Positions 57,641 through 64,000 of a DNA stretch of 64,000 nt are shown here, in pieces. A program made the position numbers and the translations under genes. Under the pieces are notes generated by a model, which was given only the letters and a program-made list of their open reading frames with translations, did no database searches and was not told the DNA's origin. Within the stretch, counting starts at the first letter, position 1, and each line of letters starts with the position of its first letter. Source of the stretch: Notospermus geniculatus. Its lineage: Eukaryota > Nemertea > Pilidiophora > Heteronemertea > Lineidae. The DNA is taken from positions 31,385 through 95,384 of the forward strand of contig NMRB01000410.1 in NCBI GenBank assembly GCA_002633025.1, read 5' to 3'.

Positions 57641-57954
57641 AAACACTTGTCGGTGACGCAGCCCTCTTCCTAGTCTCGCTTGGCCAGTCGCTACGGGCTC
57701 ACCCCTTCAGTAAATCACACTCCGCGTCTGGCTCTGACAATATGGCGAATGGTCCAAGGTTGTCTGAGCGAAGTATACCCCTGGGGACGAGGTTGGGTTT
57801 TTCCTGGAAGTAATTTCCGCGGGAATTATGAGTGACAAAGCGTGGTGATTGGCTGGAGTCCAGTGGAGTGCCATCTAGTGGTGTTCACGGCTTTTGAGCC
57901 CCAAAAGTGCCAGTGTGCAGAAGAGCGGGACGTCGGATACACACTGGGGCCGAG

Positions 57955-58435
57955 TGTACCCTCTTCCATCTTCAATGTCGTCAAACGGCCGCCGTGATGC
58001 TGGGACCTTATCGTCGGACGCTGACCGTATCGAATTCGATGACTAGGCCATGCAAGACACCCAATGTACGCCGGCAGAGGCAAGGACAATACTCTACTTC
58101 CAAGCACTTCTCGGTGACGCTGCCCTCTTCCATCCTCCTGTCGTCAAACTGCCACCATGATGTTGGGACCTTATCGTCGGACGCTGACCGTATCGAATTC
58201 GATGACTAGGCCATGCAAGACATCCAATGTACGTCGGCAGAGGCAAGGACAACACTCTACTTCCAAGCACTTCTCGGTGACGCTGCCCTCATCCATCCTC
58301 AGTGTCGTCTCACTGCCGCGATGATGTTGGGACCTGATCGTCGGGTCTGACTGTCTCGAATTCGATGACTAGGCCACGCAAGACACCCAATGTACGCAGG
58401 CAGAGGCAAGGACACAATACTCTGCAACTCGAACT
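57955..58435 (+). repeat. Tandem repeat, about 163-bp unit x 3
   Basis: CTTCTCGGTGACGCTGCCCT, GGGACCTTATCGTCGGACG, CGAATTCGATGACTAGGCCA and GGCAGAGGCAAGGACA recur in order three times. The first unit is partial. Confidence 0.9.
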
Positions 58436-58719
58436 CTGGTTAACAGGTCGCGATCGAAAGCCGCGATGGAGCCTGCTACGTGATATTCGATTCTGACACA
58501 TGTCTATAATCCCCCGTAAACATGGTCGATACTACTGCGGTAAAACTCGTTACACTTTCCATTGAGTGGAACCAGGGCTATTGGACCTTTGCGTAATTGA
58601 ATGTGGGTAACGGTATTGGTGGCATGACCGCTGTCCATGCTAGAGCACGTCAAGATATACGGCTTATTGGATTTTGCGCAACGGTTACGGCGCAAGGAGA
58701 AATGGCCATCGAGGGAGGT

Positions 58720-59085
58720 GTCGTTAAGGCGCTGCTCCACTTGACAGTTTGTTCGCAGAAGTTCAATGGGCAACTGAACTGCGAGCAGTTGTTTGTGTCA
58801 TTTGGTCCCAGCGTAAAGGCGCTGCTCCACTTGACAGTTTTCTCGCAGAAGTTGGCTCACAATGGGCAATTCACCATTGTTTGTGTCCTGTCGGCGTACG
58901 CTGGGACCAATGATACAAACAATGCTCGCAGTTGAGTTGCCCATTGTGAGCCAACTTCTGCGAAAAAAACTGTCACGTGGAGGAGCGCCTTAAGCCGACA
59001 GGACACAAACAATGGTGAATTGTCCATTGTGAGCCAACTTCTGCGAGAAAGCTGTCAAGTGGAGCAGCGCCTTTATTCAAGGCTA
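58720..59085. mobile_element. Nested hairpins, GGCGCTGCTCCACTTGACAG ends
   Basis: The terminal word occurs four times (about 58727, 58816, and inverted at about 58970 and 59048). Inner GCAGAAGTTGGCTCACAATG and GCGTACGCTGGGACCAATGA blocks also pair. It looks like one copy inserted in another. Confidence 0.7.
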
Positions 59086-59110
59086 TGTGGCCAAAAGCCA
59101 ATGGGAATAA

Positions 59111-59356
59111 AGCATGGCGCACACGAGCGATTTTTTGAGCGATTTTCTGGGCGACTAGCCTTGCGACTACAGGAGCGACTGAACATATTTTTAGTTTTTT
59201 TAGTTTTTTTTTGACTCGTTTGCGACAAATGCTTCACTGGGACATCAGTGATGTCGCGGATGACATCACTGATCGACCTCAAAGGTAATTATCGCATGCG
59301 ACCTAGTAGTCGCATCGGTAGTCGCCCCCATTTTAGTCGCTCGTGTGCGCCATGCT
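59111..59356. mobile_element. PIF/Harbinger-like MITE with TAA duplication
   Basis: AGCATGGCGCACACGAGCGA and TCGCTCGTGTGCGCCATGCT are exact inverted ends flanked by TAA at 59108-59110 and 59357-59359. Confidence 0.85.
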
Positions 59357-59739
59357 TAAGTTGATGGTTTGGCACGGCGGTTTACGAAGGACAGGAGCAT
59401 GGTTTTTGATGTAAAAATGGCTCGGTTTCAGTGGAAAAGACAGGTAGAAGGGAAATCAGCTCGATTTAATAGATTTGCACCGACGCCCACACTGACAAAA
59501 CTGACCAGCATTTACCCCCGTCACTTGGCTAATGAACGACGTGATCGATTCCTAAGGGTGATCGCTAAACCCATTAATGATTTGTAGCCGATCTAGGAAG
59601 TATCATTATACATGGAAGATGAATGGATTTCTGATAGAATTCATACCGTCCACTCATTATAAGTTTATCGGCGATATGGGAAATCAATGAGACTGTATCA
59701 CTTGTCGGTTCATGTGTCGGTATGTTGTCATCTGCCCGT

Positions 59740-60420
59740 GTTCTGGTACTAGGGTACGGTAGGTTTGGCCTCCGCCCCTGCTCGGTCACTAGGGTACAGA
59801 AGGCTTGACATCCGCCCTGCTCTGTCACTAGGATACGGTGTTGGCCTCCGACCCTGCTCTGGTCACTAGGGAACGGTAGGCTTGGCCTCCGACCCTGCTC
59901 TGGTCATTATGGAAGGGTGGGTTTAGCCTCCGCCCCTGTTCTGGTCACTAGGGTATGGTGTTGGCCTCCGCCCCTGCTCTGGTCACTAGGGAACGGTATG
60001 TTAGTCTCCGCCTCTGCGCTGGTCAGTAGGGAACGGTAGGTTTGGCCTCCGCCCCTGCTCTGGTCACTATGGTACGGTATGTTGGCCCCCGCACCTGCTC
60101 TGGTCACCAGGGAACGGTATATTGGCCTCCGCCTCTGCTCTGGTCACTAGGGAACGGTAGGGTTGGCCTCCACCCCGCCTGCTCTGGTCACCAGGCTTGG
60201 CCTCAGTCCAAGCTCTGGTCACTAGGGTACGTTGTCATTCGCCCCTCCTCTGGTTATATTACAGTGGTACGACAGGCTTGGCCTCCGTCCTTGCTCTGGT
60301 CACTTGGGTCCGTTGTCTTCAACGCTCTGGTCACAAGGATACGGTAAGCTTGTCCTCCGTCCCAGCTGTGGTAACAGGGGTGCGTTGTCTTCTATCCCGC
60401 TCTTGTCACTGGGGTTGGCT
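59740..60420 (+). repeat. Minisatellite, 41-bp unit
   Basis: About 16 variable units of GGTCACTAGGGAACGGTAGG + CTTGGCCTCCGCCCCTGCTCT. Frames on both strands remain open across parts of it but are not conserved between units. Confidence 0.9.
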
Positions 60421-60837
60421 TCTGGCGGCCCCAAGTGTGTCCGTAGTAGACAGTGTCCATTGTAGACACGCCAGTGTTACTGGTCCACATGACTTGGTAC
60501 CATGGCGACACTTACTATTGCGTGACCTTATAACTCGAGTAAATAATCGACTCGTCAAGCAGTGTAAACCCCATGGCATGTTCAGTCAGTCATGCGCAGT
60601 GAATCAAAGTTGAAAGACTGTGACGACATTACACGGTGGTTGAGTTCAATTTCTGTGCTGTAATTGAATCTGAAAGATGGATGAGTTAGCGAGGAGTCTG
60701 CGCGTAGATGCTGCCATATTTTGATTATAAGATTTAAGGAGTTTAACAACTTTTTAAGTCGAAATTGACTGATTGGATTAGCGTATCTTTCGAGACGAGT
60801 TGTTCCAAATCTGAGCTGTCTCGACAGGTTTCTCAGC

Positions 60838-60990
60838 GTGTCAGAGTGGCGCAGTGGAAGCAGATTCGACTGCCACCTCTCGTTTGGTGGTACGATTCCC
60901 GGTGTAACCTTTTTCAGTGCAGCCATTTTTCTGTGTGACTCCCATTGTTCGGAACACACTGAGAAACGGACTCGCTTTTCTCTCTTAGGG
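60838..60990 (+). mobile_element. tRNA-derived SINE, short family
   Basis: Box A TCAGAGTGGCGCAGTGGAAG and box B GGTACGATTCCC, then GGTGTAACCTTTTTCAGTG and CTGTGTGACTCCCATTG. It is the same family as 1-93 and 3700-4085. Confidence 0.7.
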
Positions 60991-61143
60991 CCGTATGCAC
61001 CAAGCGAAGATTATCTTGAACTCAGGTTGAGCCACAACTTTTCCATTGTCACATTATGCCCTGGCAAGCCTGAACAATTGAAAAGTTGTGGCTCAATCTG
61101 AGTTCAAGATACATGTAATCTTCGTTTGGTGCATGCGGCCCTC
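60988..61143. mobile_element. Hairpin MITE, GGGCCGTATGCACCA ends
   Basis: AGGGCCGTATGCACCAAGCG and TTGGTGCATGCGGCCCT ends. GAAGATTATCTTGAACTCAG and TGAGCCACAACTTTTC arms. A half copy starts at 55196. The termini are shared with the element at 41928-42280. Confidence 0.85.
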
Positions 61144-61287
61144 AGTGTGTGTGTGGCCGCTTAATTCCGTCAATCTATTGTATTTAATGTCACACTGGCA
61201 CACGAGCCACACTGTAAAACGTTCGGCCGCTTTGTAGGCCTTTCGTGAGAGCGCTTGAATTCTCAGGGTTCCGATTTCCCCTTGTAA

Positions 61288-61437
61288 AGCCTAGTTTATA
61301 CTTCGACGCACGACCATCGGCGTCCGACGCGCGATCAAAATCTGGACGCCGACCTAATGAAGTAGGCTTATGTCGGCGTACAGATTTTGATCGTGCGTCG
61401 GACGCCGATGGTCTTGCGTCGAAGTATAAACTAGGCT
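61288..61437. mobile_element. PIF/Harbinger-like MITE with TAA duplication
   Basis: AGCCTAGTTTATACTTCGAC and its complement, flanked by TAA at 61285-61287 and 61438-61440. The arms are near-perfect for about 60 bp. Confidence 0.88.
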
Positions 61438-61459
61438 TAAGGCCTACACCATTCAGTAG

Positions 61460-61585
61460 GAGCGGACCAATACAAAGTACGAATTCTCTTGATTGGTGCT
61501 CAGTTACCCGTGAATGAGTCAGCTCGGTATTGAATTGGGCCGTATGACACCTATTGGTCAACTGAACGACAGCTCCTATTACCCT
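61460..61585. repeat. Dispersed repeat, GATTGGTGCTCA family
   Basis: The third member of the family (1840-1955, 2470-2640), ending ATGACACCTATTGGTCAACT. Confidence 0.5.
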
Positions 61586-62420
61586 TCAATGGTAAAGGGT
61601 GGCATCTCCACCTAGTAATTTAGAATCAGTGGGAGCATGGCTGCTAAAAGTAATAGCTTAAATGTACACAACATTATACTTGATAATGCACGATGGCGAT
61701 ATTATTTTATTATTTCAATCGAACACAGTCCCTCCAATCTCAAGAGGAAAAGACTGCCTTTTACCAATAAAAGGTGTAGTGCATGCATTATGTACAATGG
61801 TTCTGTGCATAAAAACAAGTAGCTTTTTCTTCCTTTCCTGTACAAATGCATTTAGAGGATCCAGAACAAAACCAAAAATAGATTCGCTCGCTAATATCTA
61901 TTTTTGACAAAACTGAAGTACATGTAAAAGCATTGGCTTGACTTTCTTCATGTCATAAAACCTCTCCACGTGTGAAATGCGCATTGTACAGGAAGTTGTA
62001 TCAGGCTCATGACGTCATCAAGATGTCAATTAGAGAATGAAAATGGCTGATAATTTGATGTGAGTACACCAAATGTCACGTCTGAGCCAAGGACGTGATA
62101 CTTTCCTCTTCATAACACGTGTGTAGAACTGGTTACAAGGACCGTACAGTGAGATTTCTCAGTAATTAGGTCACGTGATATTGACATTTTGAACCCTTTT
62201 TGCAATGTAATCGGATTCCAGCCAGGGTTGGTTTTGAGAATGCCATCAGGTTAACACCGTCGAAGAAGTGTTGTCTGATGTGTGATAGTGCCCGCCGTAC
62301 AATGGAAAATATTTCATACCGAGTTTTTTTTAATATTCGGGCGGAACTATGGAGGTGGTGTGGGCGAAGACTTGAATATTCTCTTTTTTTATTTGATATA
62401 CATTATACCAAGAATATATC
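61586..62420. other. Non-coding, no gene recognised
   Basis: No supported feature. Confidence 0.4.
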
Positions 62421-62520
62421 GGGTGTCCCAGAAAAAACGTCCCACTTTTCAAGCTACAATACATGTATCTCCTGAGGTGTTGGACCGAATGCAATAAAAA
62501 TGCACCAAAATAAAGCTTTT
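62421..62520. mobile_element. Possible mariner-like terminal fragment
   Basis: TATCGGGTGTCCCAGAAAAA resembles the ends of Tc1/mariner elements (GGGTGTCCCA-type). No matching second end was found nearby, so this is tentative. Confidence 0.3.
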
Positions 62521-62941
62521 CATACGATAAAGAACTAGTGCATGAATTTCATTTCCATATCCTTCTTGGGTTCGGAATAATGTCCGGTAGAAAAATACAA
62601 GTCCAGGTATGGTATCATAGATGCAAACTCAGTGGTACTATTCAAAAAGGAATTAAACTGTTATATCTCCTGATGTATCAAACCGTTACCCGCGCTCTGA
62701 AACTGCTTCGGATGATGCTATCCTCAAAGTATTACTAATAGACGGCGTTAGCTGTCGATTCGGGAAATCCCCGCTGGAAATCTGCCGCGAGTATGAGCAT
62801 ACAGGGTAGTTAGCCAATCAGAAAGTGTGTTACGGCGGCGTCGGTTAAACGTGTGATGATGGCTTATTGGATCCCTCGTCAAACAGCTCCGTCTATTGAT
62901 GATCCTTCGCCTTTGGCGTCAATCATGCCAGTGTTAATGGG

Positions 62942-63302
62942 GCTGAAAGGGTAAATGTCGTCCTGGGTATATACAAAGATTACCCAGGATCTCAGTTTTC
63001 ACTAAAACAATACCCTGGGTGTAGTTTCGTTAGACGAACATCACCCAGGTTCCGCAGTCTGTGCCTAGGAACGAGTCCTATTTAGCAATCCCGTGGAATC
63101 TTGCGGTCTCGCGCCGCGGTACTTGTTGAGTGTAGCTGTTTATGACACTCTTCAGGCAGTCACGTGACCACGGGCGAGACAACCTCGAATCCAGGTGTCA
63201 TACTACGATGCTTGGTGATGTTCGGCTAGGGTAATGTTTTTGTGAAGATTGAGATCCGTGGTAATCTTTGTATATACCCAGGACGACATTTACCCTTTCA
63301 GC
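62942..63302 (-). mobile_element. Mutator-like MITE, inverted copy
   Basis: Same family as 52500-52879, with its core reversed relative to that copy. The 9-bp repeat GTTAATGGG flanks it at 62933-62941 and 63303-63311. It is 361 bp. Confidence 0.88.
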
Positions 63303-63311
63303 GTTAATGGG

Positions 63312-64000
63312 TCATACCAGCTGAACACTGGGAACGAGTGTAATACCTGCTATGACACCAGAAAAATATGAAATGAATGCATGATACGTTGGACAATATC
63401 AAAACGACGATGATCATGAAGAAACAACCTTGAATTTCTTCCATCGGTGGATTATATTCCGCGACCTTCCACTTCCAAAATGTCAATACATTTATCAACA
63501 AACGCTATACCATTTGCAGATTCTTAATGGCATCGTAAATATTTAATGCCAGGATTAAAACAGATGTCGCTTCCATTGACGTCCCGTTGCCATTATGAAT
63601 AAAGTAATAAAGGAAAATTTTATCACCTTGGACATTTTTCTTCGCTGCACACCATTAGGTGTTTACTTAATCCATAGCTTTCATAATCAATCAACAACCT
63701 TCGGTTTAATTTTCACTTCGCTGTATATTATTGTGAAATATTTAAGGTTTGGAGTTTTGGCTTTTTCCCATGAACTGACAATATCAGTGGTGCATTGAAC
63801 CCATTTCATGTACTATATAGCACGGCTTAACCTAACCCGCCGGCCATTCCTTTGTGGCTTAGTGGTTGGCCCGTGGGCCTCTGAGCTAAATGTTGACTGC
63901 ACGTCGTTACACTTGTTTATCATCAAACTGGCAGCTGACGTGAGGTCTGCTGTTTTTAGGTCTTTCCTTGCTTGTCATCAAACTGGTAGCTGACATGAGG
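63312..64000. other. Non-coding; weak tRNA-like box A near the end
   Basis: TGGCTTAGTGGTTGGCCCGT at about 63854 resembles a tRNA box A, but no matching box B follows. A small direct repeat (CATCAAACTGGYAGCTGACR) occurs at about 63921 and 63976. Confidence 0.35.

Noticed and set aside
59907-60613. Open frames on both strands over the 41-bp repeat
   Set aside because: A repeat with no stop word. The frame differs between units.

Overview
This is eukaryotic, non-vertebrate animal DNA. There are no operons, ribosome-binding sites or long ORFs. The one gene I can reconstruct is a 16-exon animal metalloprotease with canonical GT-AG introns. The rest is dense with short hairpin transposons (MITEs), tRNA-derived SINEs and minisatellites. 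ACATGTA-type words are frequent. A 928-base scaffold gap is flanked by two near-identical diverged copies of about 3 kb. Together this suggests a highly heterozygous marine invertebrate assembled by shotgun sequencing (lancelet, echinoderm, hemichordate or mollusc type). I cannot name the species from sequence alone.

Layout. 1-9 kb: MITE-rich DNA with a degenerate tandem repeat at about 7.7-8.8 kb. A 243-bp MITE with a 5-bp target duplication interrupts one repeat unit whose empty form is still present. 9-19 kb: mostly non-coding, with more MITEs, SINE pieces and a small GTGCAC-rich minisatellite. 19.3-26.6 kb: two copies of one segment flank the gap, and the right-hand copy carries several extra mobile-element insertions. 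27-36 kb: five minisatellites (27.6, 31.6, 32.5 and 34.2 kb are the largest), a 0.9-kb inverted repeat, a poorly resolved coding-like stretch on the minus strand near 34.7-35.3 kb and a SINE. 36-39.5 kb: largely featureless, one MITE. 39.5-40.5 kb: a 1-kb Mutator-like non-autonomous element.

40.6-50.9 kb, minus strand: a complete secreted zinc metalloprotease of the ADAM/ADAMTS class (reprolysin, M12B), predicted 619 residues. It has a signal peptide, prodomain, furin-like basic site, catalytic domain, disintegrin/cysteine-rich segment and two tandem PLAC-like cysteine modules. All 16 exons join in phase. Many of its introns carry hairpin MITEs, and its nearest poly(A) signal lies inside the neighbouring Mutator-like element.

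51-64 kb: more MITEs, including three head-to-tail copies at 53.5-53.8 kb, a SINE with a perfect 12-bp target duplication at 54.2 kb, satellites at 55.6, 58.0 and 59.7 kb, and nested hairpins. I see no other convincing gene. Exons of genes outside the window could be hidden in the unassigned stretches.
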